This document shows, piece by piece, positions 1-11,639 of a stretch of DNA of 64,000 bases; the first letter of the stretch is position 1; every line of letters begins with the position of its first letter. Source of the stretch: Gnetum montanum (taxonomy: Eukaryota; Streptophyta; Gnetopsida; Gnetales; Gnetaceae); contig MNCI01015984.1 of the NCBI GenBank assembly GCA_015680685.1, positions 1,044,652-1,108,651 on the forward strand, given 5' to 3'. The position numbers and the translations under genes were made by a program. The notes beneath the pieces were generated by a model, which was given only the letters and a program-made list of their open reading frames with translations, made no database searches and was not told where the DNA came from.

Positions 1-139
1 GATGTTTCTTACCTTCTCTTCAGCTGCTTCGGCCCCGATCGTTGTAACGATCTAAGTGTCCGTCCTTAGTGTGAGTGGTTGTTCCTACTGTGAACAGTTG
101 GTGCTCACGGGGATCAGAGCTTGTAGCATGTACAGTTGA

Positions 140-632
140 TCAAAGGCCCTGATGCCTTACCTCTTCACCATTGTGAGGAGGAGGAACATCATTTTCTAAG
201 AAACCCATTGTGAGGGGTTCCTCGTCTCCTATTTCGCTAAGGACATGGGGGACCTTGCCCTTCAACAATGAATGTTGGCTCTCCTGCCTTTCGTCCTGAA
301 TACATTGGGCATTTTTGGGATGATAATCCCTCATGTCATGGTCATCCAGAACGTATTCCGCAAATAGTTCTTGCATGCCAATCTGTGCTAAGGTACGGAA
401 AAGCATGTTAGGGGTTGCTCAATCTGGGGGGTAACACAATGTTACCTTGCGGATCTCTCCACCGCAGCTGTTCGTCTTGATGGAGAATAAAGGTAAAATC
501 CAGCACATACTCATCGGGATGAGTATATGTGACTTTAGATTGTTTAGGACATGGCTGGTCTCGGTTATGCATGTGATGCTGACTGTCTTCTGTATTTCCC
601 TTAGGTGAGTTGATTTCGTGAGAAGAACCCAT
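140..632 (-). pseudogene. gag N-terminal region of element A (broken)
   Basis: The first open segment (632-408) carries a domain with the core DEYVLDFTFILHQDEQLRW followed by GNIVLPP. The same domain begins gag in elements C (18142 onward) and H (40922 onward). A second open segment (406-140) continues the protein with AEYVLDDHDMRDYHP, matching EEYVMENHD...YHP in element C. The two are separated by a stop and frame change near 407. The retrotransposon gag core expected further along lies outside the window. No function beyond a structural Gag role is suggested. Confidence 0.75.
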
Positions 633-753
633 TTCTATGGTGTGCTACTTACCATTATTTATGTTCTTGATTAACTGATTAACCCGAAGGTTCGTTAGAG
701 CTCACAACGATGTGAGTGATATCCCCTACGTTCAATTGGCGTAAAAACACTTA

Positions 754-773
754 GTCCCTGGCAACAGCGCCAA
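754..773 (-). other. primer-binding site of element A
   Basis: Read on minus: TTGGCGCTGTTGCCAGGGAC, directly after the LTR end. It is close to the complement of the plant tRNA-Asp 3' end (TGGCGCCGTTGCCGGGGA), with a few transitions. Confidence 0.75.
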
Positions 774-1754
774 TGATGAGTGGCGAGGTACCCCTACACT
801 CAGCCATACAAAACGAGCATAGCACGCACGATCCAGTTGAACTCCACAGACTAAATGCCTTAACACCACAAGAAACACTTGGGGTTGATCGTTTGTTGTC
901 TTCCCAGACTTACTTGTTTTTGTCATGGTGTATGGTTAAGTAAGTCCGAGGTATATGATTTTTTTGGTATTTTTCGGTTTATCGCCTATGCTATGAGAGT
1001 GAAGGGTTGAGAAACTAACTAATTCTAACTACAACACTAAGTCCTAGCATCAGCATCCATTCCCACTTACCGTACACACCCTGAACTGTGCAAATGTGGC
1101 TTACCAAACACTAATCGTTACTCGGATCACCACACGTAACGCACGTGCTCAAAGCGGTCGTACTGAGGCACTTAACTAACCTATGTGTGACAAGCAGCCG
1201 ATTCCTTGACTAGCCGTACACATCCGTAGATGCTCGTAATCAAGTCGTACTTGTCCCACCCTCTAGGAGGAAAGGGTGAGAGAATCTACTCGCGATGAGT
1301 AGCCGATTCCTTGGCTAGCTGTACACGTTCATCAACGCTCATAACCAAGTCGTACTCATGTCGCGTCACTAGGAAAGCAGTAAATAACATTAATTAAACC
1401 TATCCATGCACTACAAGGTTTATCCGCAAAGCTCATCTTTATTGCTGTACACAACTTGCGTTCAGGTATAAAGCTGCTCGAATAAAGAACCATTCACTTG
1501 GGGGACTCCTACTGCAGGCACATGGAAAATATTCTATCTCTGGGGTGATCAATCCACCAGAGCTTCGCTACTTTACACCTAGGATTCAAAATGAGGGGAG
1601 TGCCGCCTCTTATTTATAGATATGGCAGCGGACCGTGATATCGCGTATGCGATATCGCAGGGAAGGACGCGATATCGCAGGGAAGGACTCGATATCGCAT
1701 ACACGATATCGTAGGGGATGCGATATCGCAGCCTATGCAATTCACGTCTCATCA
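774..1754 (-). repeat. 5' LTR of element A
   Basis: On the plus strand this block begins TGATGAGTGGCGAGG and ends CTCATCA; read on minus it is a 981-bp LTR beginning TGATGAGA and ending CACTCATCA. The minus strand carries a TATAAATAAGAGGC box near 1603-1618, with a palindromic word cluster just upstream. The end next to the primer-binding site is the LTR's 3' end, so this is the 5' LTR. Confidence 0.85.
1632..1735 (-). promoter_or_regulatory. U3 palindromic array, GATATC type (element A)
   Basis: The core GATATC appears six times in about 100 bp, usually inside GCGATATCGC, sometimes as paired palindromes (GATATCGCGTATGCGATATC). The cluster sits just upstream of the TATA box on the minus strand. 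Its position fits an enhancer or factor-binding array; this is inferred. Confidence 0.7.
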
Positions 1755-2234
1755 ACTCCTATTAAACATGGAATGAGTACGACTTAATCATGAGCATTTA
1801 AGTGCAACTACTTGGTAACCTAGTAGTGTACCTAGGATCTGTGCTTGGTAATCCCAGTACTAGTCATGCACGAGGTCCAAGATGTGTATTGATGATTAAG
1901 GAACGGATGCTCATCACACTTAGGCTAGCTTAGATTCTCTCTCCCTATCTCCTATTAGTCTAGATTCTCTCTCCCTTTTTCCTCTTAGCTTAATTAAAGA
2001 TATTTTCCATTACCTCTAGGAGTAGCACTAGGTTAGAAACCACATCATACACCTCACTCTGGACTAAACCATATGTGAAAAAGCATATACTAGTCTAGGT
2101 GGGAAGATAGCGAACTACGATCAACAAGTAACTATCTAGATACCACAACTAGCCCATCTGCGGAGTTCAACTAGATCGTGCATGAAACGCTCGTATTTGT
2201 ATGGTTGAGTGTACGGGTACCTTGCCACTCATCA
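1755..2234 (+). repeat. 5' LTR of element B (3' part only)
   Basis: This aligns with 7135-7609 of the 3' LTR, from ACTCCTATTAAACATGG to CTTGCCACTCATCA. It contains the recurring words TTGGTAACC/CCAGTAG and ends directly at the primer-binding site. Confidence 0.9.
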
Positions 2235-2252
2235 TTGGCACCGTTGCCGGGG
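2235..2252 (+). other. primer-binding site of element B
   Basis: TTGGCACCGTTGCCGGGG follows the LTR end directly. It differs from the complement of plant tRNA-Asp by one internal base (A for G). Confidence 0.8.
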
Positions 2253-2363
2253 ATGGTGCTAGTTATTTAGATTAGTTACATCATACAAGATCACTATAAC
2301 AAGTATTAACGATATATCTTTCAGAAAGAATAATTGCAATAAATCACACACAGTTTTACAACC

Positions 2364-4665
2364 ATGTCTCTTTCATAAGATAGGGATAATGCAACATCTA
2401 GCAAGGAAATTCATTGGAGAACCAACGAAGAAGTTTGGAGTACTCAATCTTATGCAGGAGTTTCATATGTTCATAGACACCCCAATGATACTCAAGGACT
2501 CTTGTCTTCCAACTTTAACACCTCTAGCGAGGGTGGGACATCCCAAGGAACGAGGAGGCTTGTAAGGCCTAGGACCTTCTCGATAGTTAACAAGGATTTG
2601 TCCAGAGATGATTGGGAGACCTACAAAAGTCATGATGAGTCTTCTAGTTCTTCCTCTTCCTCTGCTCCTTCAACATCATGTTGTGACATAGATGACTATT
2701 TTTTAAAGGGTTGGCATAGAAATACAAATAAGGCCCATGGAAAAAGTCAAAAACACCAACATGAATAAAGACAACATCGTCCCAACTCACAAACTCATAA
2801 CCTACCTAGTGATGATGAACCCCTTCTGGCCACTAAGAGCCCAATGCATATACAAGAGGTTGTTTGAATAGCCCATAGGCATTGTAAGGAAAGCTTTCTA
2901 CCCATGCTTGATTTAAACAACTTTCCCAAATTTTTAGGAGGCTATGATTTAGATCTGCAACAACATCTACAAGCCTTCCATGATGCCTATGTCTGGAGCA
3001 ATATCGATAATGGATGGAAAAAACTTAAGCTCTTTCCTATGACACACGTTGGCCAAGAAAAAGTATGGTATAGGTTCCTAAAACCCAAATCAATTCGATG
3101 TTGGCCAATAATGATAGAGATCTTCAATGAAAGATATCAAACTTATGCAAGAGTGTCAACCTTGAGGAAACAAATCCAAGAGTGAAAACAAGCACAACAT
3201 GAACCCTTGGACATGGCCTTAGAAAGATATTATGCATTGTTAAATAACTACCCAGGCCATGAGTTCTCCAAGGAGAAGCTAATGTACCACATTATTGATG
3301 GGCTCTGTAATGAAACAAGGGAGACCCTAGGGATGTATGCCCGAGGTCAACTATATGAGCTACAAACCCATCAACTCCAAGAGCTTATTAAGTGGGTAGC
3401 AAAAGAAGAAGGAGAAATGGCTAGATGGGAGAATGTTGAAAAATCTCAACAGGACCAAAATCGTACATAACAAAGGTCCATAATCTGAAAGAGGAGAAAT
3501 CAACTCACCTCAAGGAGGTGGAATCATCTTTGCCAAAACTACAATCATTAAATGAAATTGAGGCAAAGATCAATAAGATGATGGAATGGATGCATAAAAA
3601 ATGTGGAGAATATGCTAACATTATTGGATATAGAATCATGATGAACCAAGAAGTAGGACGAAACACCTTTAGACAATCGGAAAGAAGGGTAGAAGAGAAT
3701 AAGAACTTATCTACCAATCATACGTATCAATGTAAAATTTTCCTGTATGATCACCCCAAGGGCCAATGCCCAATCTTTTCACATTTTCATGAGCATTGGG
3801 GAAGAATGTTACATCCAAAGTTCATACAAAAATACTATGTTCAATCACAGTGGCAACAATCCTAGTCCTGGGGGAGGCCATCCCCAAACTGGTTACACCC
3901 TTCATATCATCTGAACATAAGTGCTTATCAAGTTCAACATCCTATTTTCCCAACTGGGTCAACATCCTCTATCTTGTCACATTATTATTATTCTCCTCAA
4001 TACTATCAACCCGTATGCTCACCAATAGGACCACTACTTTGGGTACCTTACACTTCTCCTCAGTTTAAATATTCTCATCCTTTACCTTCTTCTACATCGC
4101 CACCAGTTGTTCCTGAGGGATTTGCATCACAGCATCAACCCACGAACGTTACTTGTGCTTCTACTATCAATAGCAGTGGGAATCCTCCACAACATCATAG
4201 GCGTCCCTTCTTTAGATATGACCATAGAAAGGGACACCACAATTCAAAAACCACTGCATCCACTAACTCAGCACAAGTCCAACACTGTGGTGCATCTTCC
4301 TTTTCGAACCCAATGCCTCATGTTACCTTATCAGGGCCACCACTTGATACTCCAACAACCATGGGGCTTAATGAATATAGCCACATGGGAAGACATGTTG
4401 ATCCTTGCATACCATTTTACGGTCACAAGTACCATAGTGGGTCAACTTTTATAAATTAACCACATCTTATAACTTGCCCCACTATGTCAACTCTGATCAA
4501 GTTTGTGAACCCCAATGGGGTAAGTATGACCGGGTTCCAATATTTCCAACCTACAAGGATCCCAACCTTCCATTTATTAATTCTAGCCATGCTCAACTGT
4601 TAGTTATGGGGGGTATCCTCCATTCTAACAACACAGAATTAATAAATGTTTTTTTGTTTCTTTAA
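2364..4665 (+). pseudogene. gag polyprotein of element B (broken)
   Basis: The reading starts at ATG 2364 (MSLS) and is broken by several stops. Recognisable parts in order: a Ser-rich low-complexity segment (2640-2690); the gag core with NNFPKFLGGYDLDLQQHLQ (2912-2968), the KKLKLFP...W segment and ERYQTYARVSTLRKQI; HIIDGL and LGMYARGQLYEL; a charged stretch; a short Cys/His motif CKIFLYDHPKGQCP (3732-3773); then a long Pro/Tyr/Ser/Gln-rich tail (3974-4459). Sequence resembling a protease or RT is absent. The same order occurs in elements C, F and H, so this is a shared family trait. Confidence 0.8.
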
Positions 4666-6042
4666 TATTTCAACTTTTTGTTTTCCAGTTTTTCACCTTT
4701 AATTTATTGCTTTATCTTTCTGTCTTTTTATTTTTTGATGAGTAATCTCATCTATGAATAAAGCACTTATGTGACTCATTGGTTGAGGTGTTGTTCTATG
4801 TTATTAAGTCACGAGTGACTAATTATTTGGATAGCGAGCTCACCACATCCACCCACCGATTCTATTAATAAGAGGTTCTACTTTGGGTATGATGATATTC
4901 TTGACAACATTAAAACTTAAAGTAATCTTGTATTCATGATACCAAGAGTGAAGAAGGATGGACCAAGAGGGAATGACCAGGGTGTGACATCAAGGGGACT
5001 TGTGGATTCTCTTTGGTGACATCTGTGGGAGGTATCATGCAGCTTGGTTGTACTAAGATCCTTGTGGATCTAATGAAAAATGGAAGTAAGAGTAATCAAA
5101 AGGCACTCAATCAATGAAAAATAATGCTATTCTAGGGGGTCCCATTGGAAAGACATGTACCCATGCCTAAAGATAGGCAGCTTCTCTGGATTAAGCATTT
5201 AGAAAAAAAAAGTGTGTGTGCCAAAGCAGCCACACAAAAAGAACAAAGGAAACAAAAGAAGAAAATAAAGAGTGTCACAAAGCAAAATCACTCCTCCCTT
5301 GTACAAAACACCAAGTGATCATATGCCTTGCCATCATGGTGCTCTTATTGTTGTCTATCATTGGGAAAAAGCCAATGTGATGTCCCTGATCAGAGAAATA
5401 ACTTGGTTCTAATTTTTGAACAATGGGTTAATGACACATTAATCATTCCCTACACTCAAGATTCATTATGCCCTAGGTCAGTTACCTCATGTCCCAATCT
5501 CTGCAATCCCTTCTACAATTCACCTCATCTCGTTGTTCATGAATTTGTGACTCATGTCTTGTGTAACATTGAATTCATACCTCATCATGCTGGTATCTAC
5601 ATGTGTGTGTTTTGTGGAATGGGTGTGGATTACATTTAACCATTCTAGTGCCTACAGACATTTTAAGGTGTGGTTATGTAAGGGCATTATAGGTAGGAAC
5701 CTACTTTGGGGAGGACCCACTTGCGTGACTTTTGTAATTTGTACTTGTTGCACATCACCACATCATTTTGTACCCTTTGAGTACCATATTGCCAAATCTA
5801 TTCTTTTCCATGTCATCATTTTATCAAACGTTCCTCAAAACCATTACATGTCCCTTAATGTGTCACCTAAACAAACTAGGTCTGACATTAAACTTTTAGG
5901 GCAACTTCCTTGAAAAAAATTTCTAACTCTAAAATCACACTAAGAAAAGAATTTAACATTTATTAAAGGTAATGAGTAAGGTAGGAAATCATTGAACTTT
6001 TTTCAATAACCTTACTAACAATTGATCTTTTTGTGATTATAG
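4666..6042 (+). other. long noncoding region between gag and third ORF (element B)
   Basis: No coding segment is supported. The region holds blocks that recur at equivalent places in the other elements: GTGACATCAAGGGGAC near 4983, GACATGTACCCATGCC near 5153, and GGGGAGGACCCACTTGCG near 5708. It ends with TTTTTGTGATTATAG directly before the third ORF, a good splice acceptor. Confidence 0.6.
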
Positions 6043-6477
6043 ATGGCCCCTAAAAGAAGACAACGAGGACCTTCTCAAGGTGCAACCGAACGATCGGGGG
6101 GAGGCAGAGGCCAAGGATCTCATGCAAAACATGTAGATCAGGAGGCACAATCATTTAGCATCCATCATGAAACTCTTGTTACTTCATAATCTATCCAAGC
6201 AAAAGGAGTAGAGGTCAAGGCCCGAGCCTATGAAGAGGAACAACTGCTATTTGCAGCATGCAATGTCAAGGCTAATCAAGTGTTCCCACAGCTGCCGTGT
6301 CCATGGAAAATGCTAACTCCATCAAACATGGAAACATCAGCATGGATAGCACATAATCTGCAGATAGAAGAGAAGAAATGTGAGGTGCTTCTTCAACGGT
6401 ATCAATCTCAAAAGCCTGAAGTGTAGAACAAACGAAAGGCACCCATGGAGGAGCCACCACTATCGGGAACCCCATGA
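6043..6477 (+). pseudogene. third ORF of element B (MAPKRR protein, broken)
   Basis: This is a 144-codon reading frame starting MAPKRRQRGPSQG and broken by an ochre stop near 6187 and an amber stop near 6424. It begins with a basic, Gly/Arg-rich segment and ends with a charged helical segment. The start lies immediately after a splice acceptor (TGTGATTATAG), as in element C, where the equivalent protein begins MAPK. It occupies the position between pol and 3' LTR that holds env-like or extra genes in some plant Gypsy elements. I recognise no family. It is much shorter than the equivalent in element C. Confidence 0.6.
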
Positions 6478-6637
6478 GTTCCACAAGTTTTATCTTTTGT
6501 GTCTGTGTCCAAATTTTGGTTAATTCTTCACTACAGCATGAATAAATTCTTAGTCAGTCAATAATCTCATACCTATCCACTATGTAATCAATTGAACTTG
6601 TTCCTCACTTTCTCTTACTCGAGGACGAGTTGTTATT

Positions 6638-6651
6638 CAATCGTGGGGGTA
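6638..6651 (+). other. polypurine tract of element B
   Basis: AATCGTGGGGGTA directly precedes the TGATGA start of the 3' LTR; the same sequence precedes the 3' LTRs of C and F. Confidence 0.75.
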
Positions 6652-7609
6652 TGATGAATCATGGTCTGTCAAGTCCTATTATCGGACCCCTATTATCAAA
6701 CCGCTATTATATGATGAGTCCCATTATTGGAACCCCAATATCAGGCCCCTATTATTTGATGAGCCCCAATATCTAACCCTCGATATCAAATACCCGATAT
6801 CATGACCTGACGCGATATCACATACGCGATATCATGGCTTGTCTCCTTGCCTATAAATAAGAGGCAACACCCTTGGTTTCCACATTAGTTCTTAGTCCCT
6901 TACCCAAACTCTTGTAGTTTTCCCTTCTTAGAGTTAGAATCATTTCTTAGTGCATGCCCGTAGTGTGATGATTGTAATTGTACAACATCCTTTATTCGAG
7001 TATGACATACTTGGACACGCACATGATTGAAAATAAAGATTGAGATTACTTCATCATTGAAGCATTTACTTAGTTTAATTATTTAATTGTTATTGTTATT
7101 TATTACTTTCATAGTTAACATCTCTTTACCCTAAACTCCTATTAAACATGGAATGAGTACAACTTAATCACAAGCATTTAAGTATGACTACTTGGTAACC
7201 CAGTAGTGTACCTAGGATCTATGCTTGGTAACCCCAGTAGTAGTCATGCACAAGATCCAAGATGTTTATGAATGATTAACAGATGCTCATCGCACTTACG
7301 CTAGCTTAGATTCTCTCATCCTATCTCCTATTATTCTAGATTCTCTTTCCCTTTTCCTCTTAGCTTAATTAAAGATATTTTCCATTGCCTCTAGGAGTAG
7401 CACTAGGTTAGAAACCACATCATACACCTCACTCTAGACTAAACCATATGTGACAAAGCATATACTAGTCCAGGTGGGAAGACAGTGAATTGCAATCAAT
7501 GAGTAACTATCTAGATACCACAAGTAGCTTGTCTATGGAGTTCAACTGGATCGTGCGTGAAGCGCTCATATTCGTATGGTTGAGTGTAGGGGTACCTTGC
7601 CACTCATCA
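6652..7609 (+). repeat. 3' LTR of element B
   Basis: This is a 958-bp LTR from TGATGAATCATGG to CACTCATCA. It has a TATAAATAAGAGG promoter element at 6852-6864, an AATAAAG polyadenylation-like signal near 7032 and an upstream palindromic array. No target duplication can be matched because the 5' LTR start is missing. Confidence 0.9.
6690..6836 (+). promoter_or_regulatory. U3 palindromic array, GATATC type (element B)
   Basis: It opens with a looser series of TATTATC/CAATATC words spaced by CCC, then tightens into CGATATCAAATACCCGATATC and GCGATATCACATACGCGATATC, ending about 15 bp before the TATA box. The series looks like graded decay of one repeated word. Confidence 0.6.
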
Positions 7610-8379
7610 GTTACTCATAATATAATAATCTCTATGTCATTTGGAAGCCAAGTCATAATTATCATCATCATCATCCAAGTTATAAGTATCTAATAAAAAT
7701 AAAAGAAGAGTTATTTCCAAGATAACAATAAATCATGTCAACTATGCCATGTGTCATACAATGCCCCAACATTATCATTTTATCAATCAAAGATACTTAA
7801 CTACACAATCTTATATGGTCAGAGCACATAAGTTTAATAATAAAATAAGAATAGTAAAATAATTAAAACTATCAAATTAATCTAGACTACTAAAATATTA
7901 AAAAATAATAAAATAATACAAACTACACATGTCACACAATGCCACAATCTTTACTAACCATTATTAGCACTATTGACAAAGTTTGCCATAAGGTATGAGA
8001 CATAGGTTCAAATTACTATAATAATTTATGAGGATGCTTAGTTAAGGGATGTTATAGTTATTGATGTAAATAATTTATACAAAGAAATGATTAAATAGGG
8101 GAAGGCCATTAGTATGGAATGCTATCTAAAAGAAGTTAAATTTGGTTGTGTAAGTCATTAGAAAAGGAATGGTGCATCAATAAATTTGTTATACTGATAA
8201 AAGAGATTTAAAAAATTTTATAGTGATTTTAATTAGCAATATTTTTCCTAAGCTTCTATGTACTATTCTAAAATCTATGCTTGGAAAATGGGCTATATAA
8301 AATTAAATATGTACAATTTTCTATGTAGGATTCAAGTGGTAGCATTCTACTATAGATCATCTCATCACTTTAAAATATT
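7610..8379 (+). other. intergenic, nothing recognised
   Basis: AT-rich sequence with no supported gene. A weak box-B-like word (AGGTTCAAAT, near 8006) hints at an old tRNA-derived SINE but is not enough to call one. Confidence 0.4.
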
Positions 8380-8885
8380 TTATTAATAAAGCAAAAGGTC
8401 TACACAAGAAAAATCTTTATTTGTTTTGAAGATTTTTTTTTAAGGTTTATGATTCTGTTATTTGAAGTAAGTTATGAAGGCACTTGGAAAATTTAGAAGT
8501 TCCCATCACATTATTGTGTGCTAATTCAAAACTTTACAAATAGGTATGTATTCAAATTTACAAATGAACAAAAAAGAATTTTATTTAATAGCTTTTGTTG
8601 GTGTTAATGAATGATGTCTTCTTTATCCTACTTTATTTGGCCTTTTTATTGATGAACTTGAAGGGTGGATGCATAAAATTCCAACTCAATTTGTAATTAA
8701 AATTGGAAGCATTCTTATCAAGTTCTTACTCTATATAGATGATGTTGCCTTAATTTTAAATTCAATGCAAGGATTACAACAAATGCTCCATACTCTTGAT
8801 AACTTTTGCTGGCATTCAAGAATGAAAGTTCATGTCTAAAAAATAAAAATTATGATTGTTGGCACACTTAATAAGATATATAATT
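8380..8885 (+). pseudogene. LINE-type reverse transcriptase relic
   Basis: The reading, with frameshifts and stops, shows hallmark non-LTR RT blocks in order: a FEDF...VMKALGKF segment (8430-8490), then PTLFGLFIDELEGW (about 8627-8670), the catalytic box as YIDDVALI (8733-8757, for the usual YADDVAL), then GLQ...TLDNFCWHSRMKVHV and KIKIMIVGT. This is the order of the RT palm region of plant LINEs. The endonuclease and C-terminal parts are not visible. Confidence 0.65.
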
Positions 8886-9194
8886 TTACTATAGGATATG
8901 AATATATGGACATAATTTCTCTTACAAATATCTTAGCATAGAATGCTCTTGTAATTATAAATGAATTTTGAATCTAAATTAAAATTTTAACATTTTCATG
9001 TTAACTCATATTAATTAGCTTAGTTCAAGGTGAGGCATATGATCATGATATTGTTTAGCAATTAATAAAACTAATTCAAAATATGGAAATTAACTAATTT
9101 ATCTAATAAATAAGGATCATGACATAGAGCTAGAGTGTTCATCTTGCTAAGCAACATTTTGAGAAGGTTGGTAGAATATTAAAGTAAAATTTGA

Positions 9195-9600
9195 ACTAAC
9201 CTACAATGATAAATGTCCAATTCCTAGTTTGTTGTACACATCCTAAACTCACATACCCACTATTAGGATTACCAAGCATTAAGCTACTAGGAAAATCGAG
9301 TAATAACATTGTTGGGATTACTAAGTGAATATGTGTTTACTCTAGAAATTAGTCGTGTCCATTTTGCCATAATTAAAATGCATGAAAATGTAAACATTAA
9401 TCTAAATTACATTAGAAATTAAATGACATAGAAAATTAAATTTTTTTCCAAGTCAGAGTGCCACAATAGAATGGAATCAATCTCGATCTTTATTGCTACT
9501 CATGGAATACAAGTACGTTCCTCTTAAATAAAGATGTCACAGAATTCACTCATAATTGCTACAAGAGTTAAGAAATAAATCTTATAGAGTTTGGCTACAC
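9195..9600 (-). repeat. Gypsy LTR fragment, element F type
   Basis: The reverse complement follows the element F LTR: GCAACAAT-type repeat words and AGTAATCC, then upstream CAATAAAGATCGAGATTGATTCC (compare 39106-39125) and CACTCTGACTTGG. The promoter part and both ends are missing, so this is a truncated old insertion. Confidence 0.65.
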
Positions 9601-10024
9601 TATGATTAACTATTTTCATAAATGTGGTAGGTGAATTGTATTTATATGTATTCATTGCAATTACAATATTCCATCTACAATATAACATTCTAGTTACAAT
9701 ATTACACTTGTGATAACGCAAATGCAATATCTCAACTGTCTAACTCAATTTTCATCAATCTCAAGACAATGGATATTCCTAAAGCTTTTCAATATATGAT
9801 ACTTCATCACTAACGATTCTTGCTAGCTACAAATTATAGCTTAATTTTATTACTTCATACTAATTCAATTTTAATTATTTTTATTTATTGTTTTCCTTGA
9901 GATCATTCTCAATTTATTTGTTATTCTTACATTGTTTATGTATATGTATTTTGAAAAAATATTAAATGAGAGTTTTTTTAAATGTAAATTTAAGCTATTT
10001 AAGGAGAGAAAAAATATAGGGATG
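9601..10024 (+). other. intergenic, nothing recognised
   Basis: AT-rich, no coding or repeat structure that I can support. Confidence 0.4.
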
Positions 10025-10029
10025 TTTAA

Positions 10030-10168
10030 TTAGACTGATGGTAACATGCTTGGTTCTCAAGTTGGAAGACATGGATTGGAGCCTGGGCACAACCATTTGA
10101 AGTGGTTAGGATTATGCTCATGCGTTGACCCTCATAAGACCTTGCTTAGCAAGATAAGTATTGAGGTT
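10030..10168 (+). repeat. tRNA-derived SINE-like copy
   Basis: The sequence runs CATGCTTGGTTCTCAAGTTGG, then a box-B-like TGGATTGGAGCCTGGGCACAACCA, and a tail AAGATAAGTATTGAGG. A second copy lies in intron 2 of the ASG1-like gene at 54935-55055, with a better box B (GGTTCGAGCC) and the tail AATGAGCATTGAGG. Two copies sharing head and tail support a SINE family. Confidence 0.55.
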
Positions 10169-11639
10169 TTGGATGATGATAAAAGATAAAAATATGGATA
10201 TTTATTTGTCATTTTTGTAGTTAGTTTTCTACTGTTTCAACATATTAATATGTTAGATTTAGTGATTTAGGAACTATCCTCTTGAAATAATACTAAAAAT
10301 CAAAATCAATCGGAGCAATTGGAGAGAGATCTTATAGTTTGCCTTGTTCCGCTTTGACCTATGGAAACTTGAAAATGCTCTTCCTTTCCAATGATATTCT
10401 ATAACAATTTGATTTGGGATTGAGGTTTAATTTGGTTACTTATCTTCAACTTCAATTACAATATCTGGTTTATAAAGCTCATGATTGATTTAAGGTTGCT
10501 CATATTCATCTTCCTTACATCCATGCATGGATTTATTTTCTAGTAATATAACTAGTTGAGCATTGAATATCTAATATTATGTTAATCTACTACAATGGTT
10601 ATTTGGCTTTATAACAAACTAGAACCTTATTTGAAAAACATCATGTTTGATATTAAAACCTCATTAAATGAATGACAAACCATAAAGCTTCATTGGCTTG
10701 GTTTGAAATTTTGTGTTATGATATAAAATAGTGTTTGTAATAGAAAATGACATTATATATAAAAAATTTTTGAGTAACCAAAGAAATTCCCATTTCAAGT
10801 GCATTAAGAAAAACATGGATGGAATCACAAAATAATTCTGCATAAAACATGGAAAGTTAGATATAATCTTTAAAGCATCATTGACTCAATTTTACTGGTT
10901 TTTGGGATCTTCTAAAGAATTTGTGCAACTAAAGAAAACCTTGTACCCATTTTTGTCGAAGTTAATAGGCTCTACACACGCACAATGAAGGCTAAGGCAG
11001 TGGTGGTCAAGGTCAATGGTCAATGGTTGTTGAGCTAATTTTATTGCAACTTCAGCATAAGGTAAGGTAACCTACACACAGAGAATGCTGCTAATGCCAA
11101 TTTTGGTTATCATATTTAACATAACATGATGATTTGTGATACATGCATATTCTCTCTTCGTTGCTACTGTAAACCTCAAATCAATCAATGTGTTGTGCCC
11201 TCCCATTATCGTTAAACCTATTTGCCAACCTTCAATGTTTCTCTCTTCCTCAACCCTCCAAGAAAGACTATTTTGAGCAAACCTGCCCTCAATCAACTCT
11301 ATTACCAAATTTTCAAACAACAAAACAAATTTTCTCCTTCTCCGCTAGCCTACACTTTTGCAATGCAATATAACCAAATTGAAAGATGAATGAAATGGGG
11401 CAATTAGTGCATGTGTGCTATAAAAATAGGTTAAGGATAATATAGTGAAAATAAATGTTTTTTTAAAAAACATAAGAATGTGAAATTAAATGAAATGAAG
11501 TTTTATTACGTTTGAAGACTTATAGGATCTATTAGAAAAATATTACATTTTCATGAAAAATAAAGATAGACTCTACAAATTGACCAAACACCAATAGAGG
11601 CATCAAAAAAAATCATATAATCTTTTTGTTGTAATATTA
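10169..11639 (+). other. intergenic, one unexplained minus-strand frame
   Basis: Mostly AT-rich and featureless. An 83-codon open frame on the minus strand (11323-11072) has a protein-like composition (RVEEERNIEGWQIGLTIMGG) but I cannot assign it; it may be the remnant of a mobile-element ORF. Confidence 0.3.

Larger units (their letters stand above)
1..1754 (-). mobile_element. Gypsy LTR retrotransposon A, 5' portion
   Basis: Read on the minus strand, this contains an LTR (774-1754), a primer-binding site (754-773) and the start of gag (about 632-140). The element runs off the left edge, so pol, the third ORF and the second LTR are not visible. Its right edge at 1754 abuts a truncated LTR of element B, so A appears to have inserted into B's 5' LTR. 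The gag N-terminal domain and the LTR ends match those of the other Gypsy copies in the window. Confidence 0.85.
1755..7609 (+). mobile_element. Gypsy LTR retrotransposon B, gag-only type
   Basis: A truncated 5' LTR (1755-2234) is followed by a primer-binding site, a broken gag (2364-4665), about 1.4 kb of noncoding sequence, a short third ORF (6043-6477), a polypurine tract and a complete 3' LTR (6652-7609). No protease, RT or integrase motifs lie between gag and the noncoding region, so this looks like a non-autonomous derivative. The 5' LTR lacks its first 483 bp (by comparison with 6652-7134) because element A interrupts it. Confidence 0.85.
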
